64,000 nucleotides of DNA from the NCBI GenBank assembly GCA_050260275.1, contig JBLNBX010000206.1, positions 56,902 to 120,901 on the forward strand. Direction: 5' to 3'. This document shows positions 36,402 through 45,197 of this stretch, in pieces. This DNA comes from DATMXS01 sp050260275 (GTDB lineage: Bacteria > Acidobacteriota > Terriglobia > Bryobacterales > Bryobacteraceae). Under the pieces are notes generated by a model, which had not been told where the DNA came from, did no database searches, and saw nothing but the letters and a program-made list of their open reading frames with translations. The position numbers and the translations under genes are program-made. Each line of letters opens with the position of its first letter. Position 1 is the stretch's first letter.

Positions 36402-36656
36402 CTATTTCCCGAAGTGGGCCGCGTTGGCAGCGACGGCAGCCGCGTTCTCGGCAGGCACTTCGTCGGCAGCGAAGATGGAATTCGTCGGGCAAACTGGCAC
36501 GCAAGCGCCGCAGTCGATGCAGTTGTCGGGGTCGATGAAGAGCTGGCTGACTTCTTCGAAACCGGGTTCGTCCTTCTTCGGATGAATGCAGTCTACCGGG
36601 CACGCTTCGACGCAGAGCTCGTCCTTCGTGCAGGTGTCAACAATCACATACGCCAT
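36402..36656 (-). CDS. Bacterial-type ferredoxin, two iron-sulfur clusters
   Basis: 84 residues, soluble low-potential electron carrier. Eight cysteines fall in two groups: C9, C15, C19-P, C23 and C46, C49, C52, C56-P, as in FdxA-like ferredoxins; the CPVDCIHP and CIDCGACVPVCP segments are characteristic. The first group has CX5CX3C spacing rather than CX2CX2C, so one cluster may be a 3Fe-4S. The C-terminus is an Ala/Glu tail. It is upstream of amrS on the same strand and divergent from glgP across an intergenic region that carries a large palindrome. Confidence 0.92.
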   Translation of the reverse strand: MAYVIVDTCTKDELCVEACPVDCIHPKKDEPGFEEVSQLFIDPDNCIDCGACVPVCPTNSIFAADEVPAENAAAVAANAAHFGK

Positions 36657-36738
36657 TTGGGTCTATCTCCTATGGACCTGGGTGATGCTCGAAAGCTGCA
36701 ATTCCTGGACCAGCCGAAGCCGCGGTCCGGAAGTGCTG

Positions 36739-36896
36739 GAAATGCCAATCATAACGCAACACTGCGGGCGGCGCACTGGCAGGCCAGAGCCGGCCTACTG
36801 GGGCATTTCACCCACTGGCGAGGCGCCCTCGCGCACGCCGCGGCAAAACCCCGTTCCGGCGTAGTCCGATACGCGGCTCTGGCCGGTTGGCATTTC
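36739..36896. repeat. Nested inverted-repeat element in the fdx/glgP divergent region
   Basis: GAAATGCCAA (36739-36748) is the exact complement of TTGGCATTTC (36887-36896), and inside it GGCCAGAGCCG (36782-36792) complements CGGCTCTGGCC (36874-36884). A third copy of GGCATTTC lies at 36802-36809, and GCGAGG/CCTCGC forms a small hairpin near 36818-36833. The whole 158-bp unit could fold as one imperfect stem. No gene is seen in 36657-36951. It may be a miniature mobile element or a structured regulatory region. Confidence 0.6.
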
Positions 36897-36951
36897 GGGT
36901 TTGCGCGGCGCTCCGGTCTGATATCTTGGGAGAGAACACTCAGACACATAG

Positions 36952-39516
36952 ATGGCATTTCAGATTCATCCCCTCCGCGAGTTCTTGGTGCGTCCCGCTC
37001 TGCCGCCGGCTTTGTCGCGGTTGACCCAGCTCGCGTACAACGTGTTCTGGTCGTGGGAACCGACCATCCGCGCGCTGTTCCGCCGCACGGACCCGGTGCT
37101 GTGGGCCGAAAGTGGCCACAACCCCGTGTCCATGCTCGGGCGCATTCCTCAAGCCACTCTGGAGCGGCTCGCAAACGACCCGCGCTACCTGGCGCTCTAC
37201 CGCCGCGCCTGCGAGCGTTTCGACGCTTACATGCACCGCAGCGACGGCGCGGGGCAGCAGAAGCGCCTGATCGCGTACTTCTCCATGGAGTACGGCATCA
37301 TCGAGGCCATCCAGATCTACTCCGGCGGGCTCGGCGTGCTCTCCGGCGATTTTCTCAAGGCGTGCAGCGATTCCGACGTGCCCATCGTGGCCGTCGGCCT
37401 GCTCTATCAGACGGGCTATTTTCGCCAGTACCTGAATCCTGACGGCTGGCAGCAGGAGCGCTACCCGGTCAATGACTTTTACACGCTGCCGATAACGCCG
37501 GTGACTGGCCCCGACGGCAAGGAACTGCTGGTCCACGTTACACTGCCGACCGGGCGCGTGTGGATCAAGGTGTGGCTGATGGAGGTCGGGCGCATTCGCC
37601 TGTACCTGCTCGACACCAACATTCCCCAGAACGAGAATCACGAGAACCGCGACATCACGGACTCGCTATACGGAGGCGACATCCACACGCGCATCCGGCA
37701 GGAGATCGTTCTTGGAATCGGTGGTTTGCGCGCGCTCAACGAGCTAGGCTACAAGCCCACGGTCTATCACATGAACGAGGGCCACTCTGCATTCCTGGCG
37801 CTCGAGCGGATACGCGTGCTGCGGCGCGAGCACGGTCTGCAGTTCGAAGAGGCCCTCGAAGCCTCCCGCAATAACAATGTTTTTACAACCCACACGGCCG
37901 TTCCCGCCGGCATCGATATCTTCGATTCCGGCCTGATGTGGGAGTATTTCCATGATTACTGCCGCGAGGTCGGGATAGATTTCGAGCAGCTCATGGGCCT
38001 CGGCCGGCGCAATCCCCACGACACCTACGAACGGTTCTCGATGGCTATCCTCGCCATCAAGACCTCCTGCTACCGGAACGCCGTAAGCCGTCTCCATCGC
38101 ATGGTGGCGCAGGATATGTTCGCGGACCTCTGGCCGCAGCTTCCTCTGTGGGAAATACCGATAACGTCCATCACGAACGGCGTTCACCTGCTGAGCTGGA
38201 TGTCGAGCGACATGACGACGCTCTATGACCAGTACCTTCAGCCGGACTGGCGCGAGCGGCTCAACGATCCCCGCACCTGGGAGCAGATCCAGGACATCCC
38301 GGACCAGGAGCTCTGGGAGGCGCACCGGCGCCGCAAGCGCAAGCTGATAGCTTTTGTGCGCGAACGTGCCGCCGAGTGCGCGCGCAACCGCAAGGCGTCC
38401 CTTACCGAAGTCCGGCGCGCCGCCGAGGTGCTCGACCCGGAGGCCTTCACCATCGGTTTTGCCCGCCGCTTCGCCACCTACAAACGCGCCACGCTGCTGT
38501 TTCGCGACCCCAACCGGCTGAAGCGCATCCTGTGCAACCCGGAGCGCCCGGCTCAGATAGTGATAGCCGGAAAGGCGCACCCGAAGGATCACCCCGGCAA
38601 AGAACTCATCCGCCATATCTGGCAGCTCTCGCGCGACCCGGAACTTGCAAAAAAGATCGTGTTCGTGGAGGACTACGAGATCGGTGTGGCGCGGCACCTC
38701 GTGCAGGCCGTCGACATCTGGCTGAATACCCCGCGCCGCGGCGAGGAGGCTTGTGGCACCAGCGGTATGAAGGCCGGCCTCAACGGCGTGCTGAACGTCA
38801 GCATTCTCGACGGCTGGTACGACGAGGCTTACGAGTACACCGGCGGGTGGGCTATCGGCGACCGCATCCCGTACTCGGAGGATCAGGACGAGGCGCACGC
38901 CACGGCCATTTACTCGCTGCTCGAGAACGAGATCATTCCCGAGTACTACGAACGAGACCAGGGCGTTCCGCGCGAGTGGATGCGCCGCGTGCGGCGCTCG
39001 CTCATGTACGTCAGCCCGCAGTTCAACTGCCAGCGCATGGTGGACGAGTACATGGCGCAGCTCTACGATCCTGCGCACCGCGCCTACGTTGACGTTCAGC
39101 GCGACAATTTCGCCCTCGCGCGAGAGAAGACCCGCTGGGACTCAGAGGTCCGCAAGGTGTGGGACCAGGTGCGGTTCGTGGACATGGGTACTCCCCCGGA
39201 CGGTCCGGTACTCAGCGGACGCCCGGTTCCGGTCAGAACGGCGGTGAACCTTGCCGGCCTCAAACCGGAAGACGTGCGTGTCGAAATCGTGGTGGGCCGC
39301 ATCGGAACCAACGGTCAGCTCGAGGACACGGAAGTAATGCTGCTGCCCGCCGTGGAGCAGCGCGGCGAAATCGCGGTTTTCGAGAAGGAGATTGTGCCGC
39401 AGCAGACCGGGCGCGTCGGCTACGCCCTTCGTATCCTGCCGAACCATTACGGCGACCCGCTCACGCGGCCCTGCAGCGCTCTGCTGAAGTGGGCCGTCGA
39501 ACCGGCACAGAAGTAG
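36952..39516 (+). CDS. glgP: Alpha-glucan (glycogen) phosphorylase
   Basis: 854 residues, cytoplasmic GT35 enzyme releasing glucose 1-phosphate from glycogen or maltodextrin with phosphate. It belongs to the shorter TIGR02094-type branch with an N-terminal DUF3417-like domain (about 13-115). Family segments are AYFSMEYGI, YSGGLGVLSGDFLKACSD, HMNEGHSAFLALER, FTTHTAVPAGID, IGFARRFATYKRA and the PLP-lysine segment GTSGMKAGLNG with Lys607. The ATG at 36952 is preceded by GGGAG. It is divergent from the ferredoxin gene; no other glycogen gene is nearby. Nothing is missing. Confidence 0.94.
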   Translation: MAFQIHPLREFLVRPALPPALSRLTQLAYNVFWSWEPTIRALFRRTDPVLWAESGHNPVSMLGRIPQATLERLANDPRYLALYRRACERFDAYMHRSDGAGQQKRLIAYFSMEYGIIEAIQIYSGGLGVLSGDFLKACSDSDVPIVAVGLLYQTGYFRQYLNPDGWQQERYPVNDFYTLPITPVTGPDGKELLVHVTLPTGRVWIKVWLMEVGRIRLYLLDTNIPQNENHENRDITDSLYGGDIHTRIRQEIVLGIGGLRALNELGYKPTVYHMNEGHSAFLALERIRVLRREHGLQFEEALEASRNNNVFTTHTAVPAGIDIFDSGLMWEYFHDYCREVGIDFEQLMGLGRRNPHDTYERFSMAILAIKTSCYRNAVSRLHRMVAQDMFADLWPQLPLWEIPITSITNGVHLLSWMSSDMTTLYDQYLQPDWRERLNDPRTWEQIQDIPDQELWEAHRRRKRKLIAFVRERAAECARNRKASLTEVRRAAEVLDPEAFTIGFARRFATYKRATLLFRDPNRLKRILCNPERPAQIVIAGKAHPKDHPGKELIRHIWQLSRDPELAKKIVFVEDYEIGVARHLVQAVDIWLNTPRRGEEACGTSGMKAGLNGVLNVSILDGWYDEAYEYTGGWAIGDRIPYSEDQDEAHATAIYSLLENEIIPEYYERDQGVPREWMRRVRRSLMYVSPQFNCQRMVDEYMAQLYDPAHRAYVDVQRDNFALAREKTRWDSEVRKVWDQVRFVDMGTPPDGPVLSGRPVPVRTAVNLAGLKPEDVRVEIVVGRIGTNGQLEDTEVMLLPAVEQRGEIAVFEKEIVPQQTGRVGYALRILPNHYGDPLTRPCSALLKWAVEPAQK

Positions 39517-39581
39517 TCGGGGCGGCAACGCCGCCCCCGCCGGGGAGCTCTCGAAAATATTCCACTTTTCCGCCGGTTTCG

Positions 39582-39590
39582 TGCTAAACT
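39582..39590 (+). promoter_or_regulatory. Extended -10 TGCTAAACT, long leader before 39780
   Basis: TGC-TAAACT would start a transcript with a leader of about 180 bases before the zinc-ribbon gene. The leader contains GCCGGT (39721-39726) and ACCGGC (39741-39746), a 6-bp hairpin with a 14-base loop, and ends with AAGGAG (39766-39771). No known riboswitch is recognised. Confidence 0.4.
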
Positions 39591-39779
39591 GCAATTTGAA
39601 GTGTCGGCGGGTTTCCCGGACCTGTCCGCTCCTTGTATTTCAGAATCCCTCTGGTCACGCCGGGCAGGACTCTATACACGTCCACCTGTTCTGGCCGAAG
39701 CGATCCTGAAGTCGAGCATCGCCGGTTTCACGTTACTGATACCGGCCTGAAAACTCCTGCCTCCGAAGGAGTCTTGTGA

Positions 39780-40244
39780 ATGGATAGCGACCGCAAGTAC
39801 AAGCAGAGGGGCTACATGGAATCCGGCGTCGAGCCGGCCAGGAAGTCGGAAGATCGCCCCAGAGGCCCCCGGCCGCCGATCGATATTACTGGTCCCCGGC
39901 TCCCTCGCCTAGTCCAGACGGTAGTTGCATCGCGCTGCTTCAACTGCGCTGTAACACTGCCCTCCGGCACGGACTTCAAGGGTAACTGCCCGAAGTGCAA
40001 CGCGCCTCTGCACTGCTGCAAGCAGTGCGCCCATTTCGAGCCGGCGACGCGCTTCCAGTGCCTGAAGCCCATCCCGGTGCGGATTGCCGCCAAGGACCAG
40101 GCAAATACATGCGACCTGTTCAAGCCGCGCGTCACTGTTGCTCGCGACGCCACTGCTGTGGGCCAGTCCGCCGCGCCCATCGTTTCCGAGCCGCGCTCGC
40201 CTAACGATGCACGCGCTGCGTTTGATAACCTATTCAAGAAATAG
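39780..40244 (+). CDS. Small zinc-ribbon protein of unknown function
   Basis: 154 residues. The first 45 are charged and Pro-rich. Then comes a Cys cluster: C53-X2-C56 and C70-X2-C73 as one zinc ribbon, then HCCKQCAHF (C79, C80, C83), C94 and C111. The pattern CxxCxxF ... C ... K..aN.C..F matches a widespread uncharacterised bacterial family. It presumably binds one or two zinc ions and may contact nucleic acid or a protein. The ATG at 39780 has AAGGAG eight bases upstream. The dehydrogenase gene begins 12 bp after its stop, so the two are likely co-transcribed. Confidence 0.75.
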   Translation: MDSDRKYKQRGYMESGVEPARKSEDRPRGPRPPIDITGPRLPRLVQTVVASRCFNCAVTLPSGTDFKGNCPKCNAPLHCCKQCAHFEPATRFQCLKPIPVRIAAKDQANTCDLFKPRVTVARDATAVGQSAAPIVSEPRSPNDARAAFDNLFKK

Positions 40245-40256
40245 GTTTCTACGACA

Positions 40257-41288
40257 GTGCGTACCGCTGAACTGATCGCTCCGCGAGAGTTCCGCCTCAT
40301 CGAGCAGCCTGTGCCGGAAGCGGGTCCTGGCGAGGTACTCGTCCGTGTCGACGCAGTCGGCATATGCGGATCTGACATTCACTACTACGCCGATGGATGC
40401 ATCGGCCCCGTTAAGTGCGTCTACCCGATGGTGCTCGGGCACGAACCCGTCGGCACCGTCGTTAAGACCGGCCCCGGCGTTACCGGCTGGTCGCCGGGCG
40501 ACCGCGTTGCGCTCGAACCTGCCATTTACTGCTACAAGTGCGAGTTTTGCCTCAGCGGACACCACAACGTCTGCGCTAACATTCGTTTCCTCAGCATGCC
40601 TCCGGACCCCGGCTTCTTCCGCGAGTACGCCAGTTTGCCGGTCGAGAACGTGCTGCCACTTCCGAAGGAGCTGAGCTTCTCCGAGGGCACACTTTTTGAG
40701 CCCCTCGCCGTGGTGCTGCACTCGATGAAGTTCGCCTCTCTGTCGGCCGGTGAGACCGTCGCGGTCTATGGCGCCGGTCCGATTGGCCTGATGACCATCC
40801 TGCTCCTCAAGATGTGCGGTGCGGGGCGCGTGTGGGCGGTAGAACCCGTCGCGGAGCGGCGCGAGATGGCGCTCCGCATGGGCGCGGACGCCGTCCTCAA
40901 GCCAGATGGAGCCGTTGCCGCGATCAAGTCCGACACGCGCGGCCGCGGCGTGGACCTCACTTTCGACTGCGCCGCGCATAACGGCTCGACGAGCGACTGC
41001 ATCCGCGTCACCAGAAACGCCGGCCGGGTCATTATCACCGGAATTCCCTCGGAAGCCAGCGTCGATATAGATTTCCACGCCACGCGCCGCAAGGAGCTGA
41101 CTCTGTTCAACGTGCGGCGGTCCAACCGCGAGGGCGAGACGGCCGTCGAGCTCGTTCGCGAGTACCGCGATCGCTTCGCGCCGCTCATCACGCACGAACT
41201 GCCCCTAGAGCAGGTGCAGTGCGGCTTCGACATGCTTTCGACATACTCGAACGGCGCAATCAAGGTGATCATCAAGCCGGGCGAGTAG
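40257..41288 (+). CDS. Zinc-dependent medium-chain dehydrogenase, sorbitol/xylitol dehydrogenase-like
   Basis: 343 residues, start GTG at 40257. The protein oxidises a polyol or sugar alcohol with NAD(P). Catalytic zinc ligands are C37, H62 and E63 in VGICGSDIHYY and LGHEPVG; CGSDIHYY is typical of the sorbitol dehydrogenase branch. Structural-zinc cysteines C92, C95, C98 and C106 are all present, and the nucleotide loop is GAGPIGLM near residue 172. Threonine dehydrogenase is the main alternative. It follows the zinc-ribbon gene closely. No sugar transporter or kinase is adjacent, so the physiological substrate is open. Confidence 0.88.
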   Translation: MRTAELIAPREFRLIEQPVPEAGPGEVLVRVDAVGICGSDIHYYADGCIGPVKCVYPMVLGHEPVGTVVKTGPGVTGWSPGDRVALEPAIYCYKCEFCLSGHHNVCANIRFLSMPPDPGFFREYASLPVENVLPLPKELSFSEGTLFEPLAVVLHSMKFASLSAGETVAVYGAGPIGLMTILLLKMCGAGRVWAVEPVAERREMALRMGADAVLKPDGAVAAIKSDTRGRGVDLTFDCAAHNGSTSDCIRVTRNAGRVIITGIPSEASVDIDFHATRRKELTLFNVRRSNREGETAVELVREYRDRFAPLITHELPLEQVQCGFDMLSTYSNGAIKVIIKPGE

Positions 41289-41919
41289 CGCCACCTGCCG
41301 CGCGGGCGACGAATGACAGCCTGAGGCGCTTCGTCACACGCTCCGGTCCATCTCATGTCCCGGCGGCGCTGACGCTGCCGCAGTGGACCGAGATGCCTGG
41401 CGAAGCGCCAGACTAACAGGTCCTGTCGACGAACCGCGGCAAGGCCATATATGAACTGATCTGGGGCGGGCGTCCTTGCCTGCCCCGGACTCCCTCTCCG
41501 GCCTCCCCGTCCCGGCCCCACCGTCTGGCCCCGCCCGCTCCCGACTCCCCCGGTCCGGCTTGGCTGCACTTCTGCTTGCAACTTTGAGCGCCTTGCAGCG
41601 CCCTATGGGGCGACGAGGGCGTCGCCCGCGGACCAGGGGGTCCGCCCCACAAAGCGCTAGTCTCCAGATACGCGGGTGCGAGAGTGCGGCCGTTGCAGGC
41701 CGCCGCGGCAGCTTGGCTGCACTTGTGTCGCTGCGTCCGGGGACTGCGCGGTTTCCCACCGCGCTCAGCGCCCGACGGGGCGACCCGAAGCGCACCGACT
41801 CCGCCATCCCTCTACGCAACCCGAACGTGCCCTGGTCCGGGGCGTTCCGGCAGCCTGCCAGCGATGCCGCAAGAATCGGGAAATACCCAGGACGCCGCGC
41901 CGGCCGGCAACGGCGCCCA
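41289..41919. other. 631-bp gene-free region with REP-like palindromes
   Basis: No credible gene is seen; open frames here have no start signal or family match. It contains two hairpins (41608-41645) and a degenerate duplication: GCTTGGCTGCACTT occurs at 41558-41571 and 41712-41725, and CAGCGCCC-N3-GGGGCGAC occurs at 41596-41614 and 41766-41784. The region separates the dehydrogenase gene from the convergent secreted-protein gene. Confidence 0.65.
41608..41645. repeat. Paired REP-like hairpins with identical AGGG loops
   Basis: GGGCGACG-AGGG-CGTCGCCC (41608-41627) is followed directly by GCGGACC-AGGG-GGTCCGC (41628-41645). Both stems are perfect and share the loop AGGG. Abutting palindromes of this kind are characteristic of REP/BIME-type dispersed elements. 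They could also act as a bidirectional transcription stop. Confidence 0.6.
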
Positions 41920-42750
41920 TCACCGTTCGTCGTCCGGCCAGATCGGGCCGGGTTGCCTGCCGCCGAACACCGCCTGGATGTACTCGATCTTGCCGTCCTT
42001 GTTGAACTTAAAGATGTGCACGTCCGGCAGGACCCCCGCGAAGTTGATGAAGCCGGCGGTAATCCCAAGTTCGAGGTCGGTCACCGGAAAACGGCGGCGG
42101 GTGTGCGTCAACACGAGGTTCCTTGGCATGCAGTCGCCGTCGAGCGTGACGTGCTTGCCGCCCTCCCACCGGTGGCAGGGCGTCGCGAAAGCAGGGATGG
42201 CAGGAGGAGTATTCGAGAAAGCGTCAAAGTACTTATTCGCTTCGCCGTTCATGTACTCTCGCGTGAGCCGCCTGTCTGGGGGCAGCGGAGTAGTCCAGTC
42301 CTGGTCTTTAGTCGCGATCAGGCCTTTAGGGTCGTACAGGTTGTAGGAGAGCTTCTGTTCAGCTTCGCGGGTGATTATAGTCTCGATCTCCGAGACCTTG
42401 CCCTCGCTCACCTTCAGGCGCACGGCTACGACCGACTGGGTCTGAGCCCCATCCACTGTCTCGTTAACAACCGCCTGGGTCACGGCGCCGCACCGCTCAG
42501 TGTCGAAGAAACTGCGCTGGAACTCCACTTTGCCGCCGGTCTGGAAAAGGCCTTCGCCGGGCTTGATTTCCTGGCCATTCTCGGTGACGCGAACACCCGG
42601 CGCGAGGGGCAGCGCGGATATGTCGTGCGTCTCTACGGCCCTGTAATAGTCCGCGATCATCGCCTTCAGGCTGTCGCGCGTGCAGCTCTGGGCGTGGGCG
42701 GAAACGCACACCGCCGCAGACGCGATGACGATAATGAGTTGTCTCACCAT
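41920..42750 (-). CDS. Secreted protein of unknown function, SnoaL/DUF8021-like
   Basis: 276 residues from the ATG at 42750, with AGGGAAGGG just upstream; the open frame extends to 42852 without a signal peptide. MVRQLIIVIASAAVCVSAHAQ is a signal peptide. The segment LKAMIADYYRAVETHDISALPLAPGVRVTENGQEIKPGEGLF resembles the start of SnoaL-like/NTF2-fold proteins, and two such halves may be present (second half with GITAGFINFAGVLPDVHIFKFNKDGKIEYIQAVFGG). Four cysteines in the mature part (SC, RC, PC, DC) could form disulfides. A TATGAT box on the minus strand at 42823-42818 may be its promoter. The function is unknown. Confidence 0.72.
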   Translation of the reverse strand: MVRQLIIVIASAAVCVSAHAQSCTRDSLKAMIADYYRAVETHDISALPLAPGVRVTENGQEIKPGEGLFQTGGKVEFQRSFFDTERCGAVTQAVVNETVDGAQTQSVVAVRLKVSEGKVSEIETIITREAEQKLSYNLYDPKGLIATKDQDWTTPLPPDRRLTREYMNGEANKYFDAFSNTPPAIPAFATPCHRWEGGKHVTLDGDCMPRNLVLTHTRRRFPVTDLELGITAGFINFAGVLPDVHIFKFNKDGKIEYIQAVFGGRQPGPIWPDDER

Positions 42751-43005
42751 TGTGCCCTTCCCTGCCAGTCGTGAACTGGAGTTCAAGATAGGACCTGAGG
42801 CGCCAGTTCCACGCCGAATCATAGCCGATGCCGCCGGTTCGCGCCAGAACAACCTCCGCCCTAAGTTTCAATGCGCCGCGCAATCCGGAATCGAGGTCAC
42901 TCGGAGACGTAAGTAGACTCGGACTTAAGATGACGCCCAGAGGAATGATCAGGTGCGCCGGTGAAGGGCTCCCATGGCCGGCGCCTGGCCTGGCATGACG
43001 GGTAC

Positions 43006-43272
43006 TCAGTCAGGCAGCAGCTCCGTCTGCATATCGAGCTCGCCGGCGCCGCTCACCCAAACCATCTCGCCTTCGCCTTCGACGAGGAATCGCGGGTTGC
43101 CATGCTCGTCCGGCGGCAACATCAGAAGCACCGTGCCGTGCGCGAGAGTCCGGCTCACTTCGGGAGAGGATGTGTCAGCGCCTTCGGCCCACGCCAGAAG
43201 CGTGCCGAGCGGCAAGACTCTTCTCTTTTCGTGCTCGCGCGGGCTCCGTGCAGCGCGTTCGTGGTAAGGCAT
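43006..43272 (-). CDS. Small hypothetical protein
   Basis: 88 residues from an ATG at 43272 (in-frame starts at 43287 and 43320 are possible). It is charged, has no signal peptide, and ends in an acidic stretch (FLVEGEGEMVWVSGAGELDMQTELLPD) with a plausible beta structure. I do not recognise it. GGGGAA precedes the start. Codon choice fits the neighbours, but there is no other support. Confidence 0.4.
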   Translation of the reverse strand: MPYHERAARSPREHEKRRVLPLGTLLAWAEGADTSSPEVSRTLAHGTVLLMLPPDEHGNPRFLVEGEGEMVWVSGAGELDMQTELLPD

Positions 43273-43562
43273 GATGCAGTTCCCCATCGGGATTGCTAGC
43301 AAGCAACGGGCCACCAGCATGGTTCGGCTCCGGTTGCTGTTCCCCGGCCGCAGCTACGTACGAATCGCTCGAAATCGAGTAATTCCCGGCTAGAACTGCG
43401 TCAAATACGGCCAGGGTTGCGTTCACGCTGTGCCTGGTACACACCTGAGCCGGACGCGCTCGAGGGCTGATCCGGCAGGAATGCCCGATCACCGTGTCTT
43501 ACAGCGCGAGTTGGAAGATGAGTTGCTTGACATCGGCTGACGGCAAGCGAAGGAGAGCGCAA

Positions 43563-43796
43563 ATGGCAAGATGTGAAGTCTGCGGAAACGACTACGATAA
43601 ATCGTTCGATGTGACAGCGGCTGGCGCCACGCATACATTCGACAGCTTCGAGTGCGCGATTCACTCGCTCGCGCCGGTCTGCGAGCACTGTGGCTGCAAA
43701 GTTGTCGGGCATGGCGTCGAGGTTCAGGGCCGTTTCTTCTGTTGCGCCAGTTGCGCCAGGCAGGCCACATCGGCAAAGGTCGCGGACCGGGCCTAG
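43563..43796 (+). CDS. Small Cys-rich metal-binding protein (metallothionein/TRASH-like)
   Basis: 77 residues with nine cysteines: C4-X2-C7, C31, C40-X2-C43-X-C45, C60, C61 and C64, plus His at 24, 34, 42 and 50. The pattern CEVCGNDYDKSFDV ... FDSFECAIHSLAPVCEHCGCKVVGHG is a conserved bacterial family sometimes annotated as prokaryotic metallothionein. It probably binds zinc or another soft metal in the cytoplasm. AAGGAG a dozen bases before the ATG at 43563 selects that start over the longer open frame from 43494. No metal regulator is adjacent. Confidence 0.78.
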   Translation: MARCEVCGNDYDKSFDVTAAGATHTFDSFECAIHSLAPVCEHCGCKVVGHGVEVQGRFFCCASCARQATSAKVADRA

Positions 43797-43868
43797 CAGC
43801 ATCTGCCGCCCGAACCAGAACGCCCAAGTGGTTCGCGCGATAAACGCGGGTCGGGGCCGGCGGCGCGG

Positions 43869-43877
43869 TGTTAGACT
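43869..43877 (+). promoter_or_regulatory. Extended -10-like TGTTAGACT before rsgA
   Basis: TGT-TAGACT closely matches the TGT-TAGAAT at 30555. It would give rsgA a leader of about 105 bases. No -35 is evident. Confidence 0.4.
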
Positions 43878-43990
43878 GGTGACTTGACACACACGGTCCT
43901 TGCCTGATTCGGGTGACCGCGGCCGCTGTCTGGCCAAGCTCACCCTCACTGTACCCACACTCCCACCACTTACAGGCAAGGAGCATCACC

Positions 43991-44998
43991 ATGAATTCGT
44001 ATGACTGCTCCGCGGCGCAATTGCGCCCGGGGCAACAGCTTGCGCGTGTGTCGGCCAGCCAGGGCGAGCGCGGCCGGGTTCTCATCGAGGGCCGCGAGAT
44101 CAAGGCCGTCGTGGCCGGCTCGGCAATCTACGGCGCCGAGACGGCGGCCGGACTGCCGGTTACCGGGGACTGGGTCGCCGCGCGATTGGTCGAGCCGGAG
44201 CTTGCGCTTATCGAACAGGTTCTGCCGCGGCGTTCTAGGATTGCCCGCCGCGCGGCGGGCCGCCGAACTGAAGAACAGGTGCTCGCGGCGAACATCGATC
44301 TGGCGTTCATCGTCTGCGGTCTGGACGGCGACTACAACACGCGGCGCCTGGAACGCTACCTGGTGACAATCCACGAGGGCGGCGTCGAGCCGGTCATCGT
44401 ACTTAATAAGGCCGATCTATGCGCCGACACTGAGGCCGCTGTCGAAGACGCCCGCCGCATCGCGGGCCCGGCCAGGGTGCTGGCGATCAGCGCAACAACT
44501 GGCCTGAGCTGCGGGGAGATCGAAGCCCTGCTCCGGCCTGGCGTTACCGCAGTACTGCTCGGATCGAGTGGAGCGGGCAAGTCTACCCTGCTGAACCGGA
44601 TCGCCGGAGCCGAGCTTCGCAAGACAGCCGCCGTTCGTGAGTCCGACGCCCGGGGACGCCACACCACTACGGCACGGGAGCTCATCGAGTTGCCCTGCGG
44701 CGCGGCTCTCATCGATACGCCAGGGCTTCGAGAGCTTCAGCTATGGGCAGCGCCCGAGAGCATCGTGGCCGTTTTCGACGACGTCGCCGAGCTCGCGGCG
44801 GGATGCCGGTTCACGGATTGCTCGCACACCACCGAGCCCGGCTGCGCCGTCCGCGAGGCAATCGGCGCCGGCCGTCTGGAGAGCTTCCACAAGCTGCGCC
44901 GCGAGGCCGATCGCGTGAGCGGGGCCATCACCGAGAAGCAGCGCTGGCGCAGCATACACAAGTCCATACGGCAGCTACAGAAGATGCGAGGCAGGTAG
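43991..44998 (+). CDS. rsgA: Ribosome small subunit-dependent GTPase A
   Basis: 335 residues, a late 30S assembly factor that checks the decoding centre and releases RbfA. The GTPase is circularly permuted as in the family: NKAD (139-142) comes first, then the P-loop GSSGAGKS (191-198), switch-I Thr region RHTTTAREL and DTPG (242-245). An N-terminal OB domain occupies about 15-80. The C-terminal zinc site is C272, C277, H279 and C285 in CRFTDCSHTTEPGC. The ATG at 43991 was preferred over a longer frame from 43913 because it gives the normal OB domain start. All GTPase motifs are intact. Confidence 0.95.
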   Translation: MNSYDCSAAQLRPGQQLARVSASQGERGRVLIEGREIKAVVAGSAIYGAETAAGLPVTGDWVAARLVEPELALIEQVLPRRSRIARRAAGRRTEEQVLAANIDLAFIVCGLDGDYNTRRLERYLVTIHEGGVEPVIVLNKADLCADTEAAVEDARRIAGPARVLAISATTGLSCGEIEALLRPGVTAVLLGSSGAGKSTLLNRIAGAELRKTAAVRESDARGRHTTTARELIELPCGAALIDTPGLRELQLWAAPESIVAVFDDVAELAAGCRFTDCSHTTEPGCAVREAIGAGRLESFHKLRREADRVSGAITEKQRWRSIHKSIRQLQKMRGR

Positions 44999-45078
44999 CC
45001 ATTGCACGCGCGCCGGGGCGTCTGGTTCCGCCCGCCAGCTCCGCCCCGCGCCGCTTCGACTCCGGTCCAGCAATGGGC

Positions 45079-45084
45079 TAAACT
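45079..45084 (+). promoter_or_regulatory. -10-like TAAACT upstream of nuoC
   Basis: TAAACT lies 114 bp before the nuoC ATG, in the only gap long enough for the operon promoter (44999-45197). The nuoC start has GGAG seven bases upstream. Assignment is tentative. Confidence 0.35.
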
Positions 45085-45197
45085 AGTTGTTTCAACCCGG
45101 AAGTGGTGCACCCTGGCAGTATGGACTCCACCGCATTGATGGTGCGAGGAGCCGTGTGTTACGGTGGTGATCTTCATGGGACTTGACCGGAGTTTGA

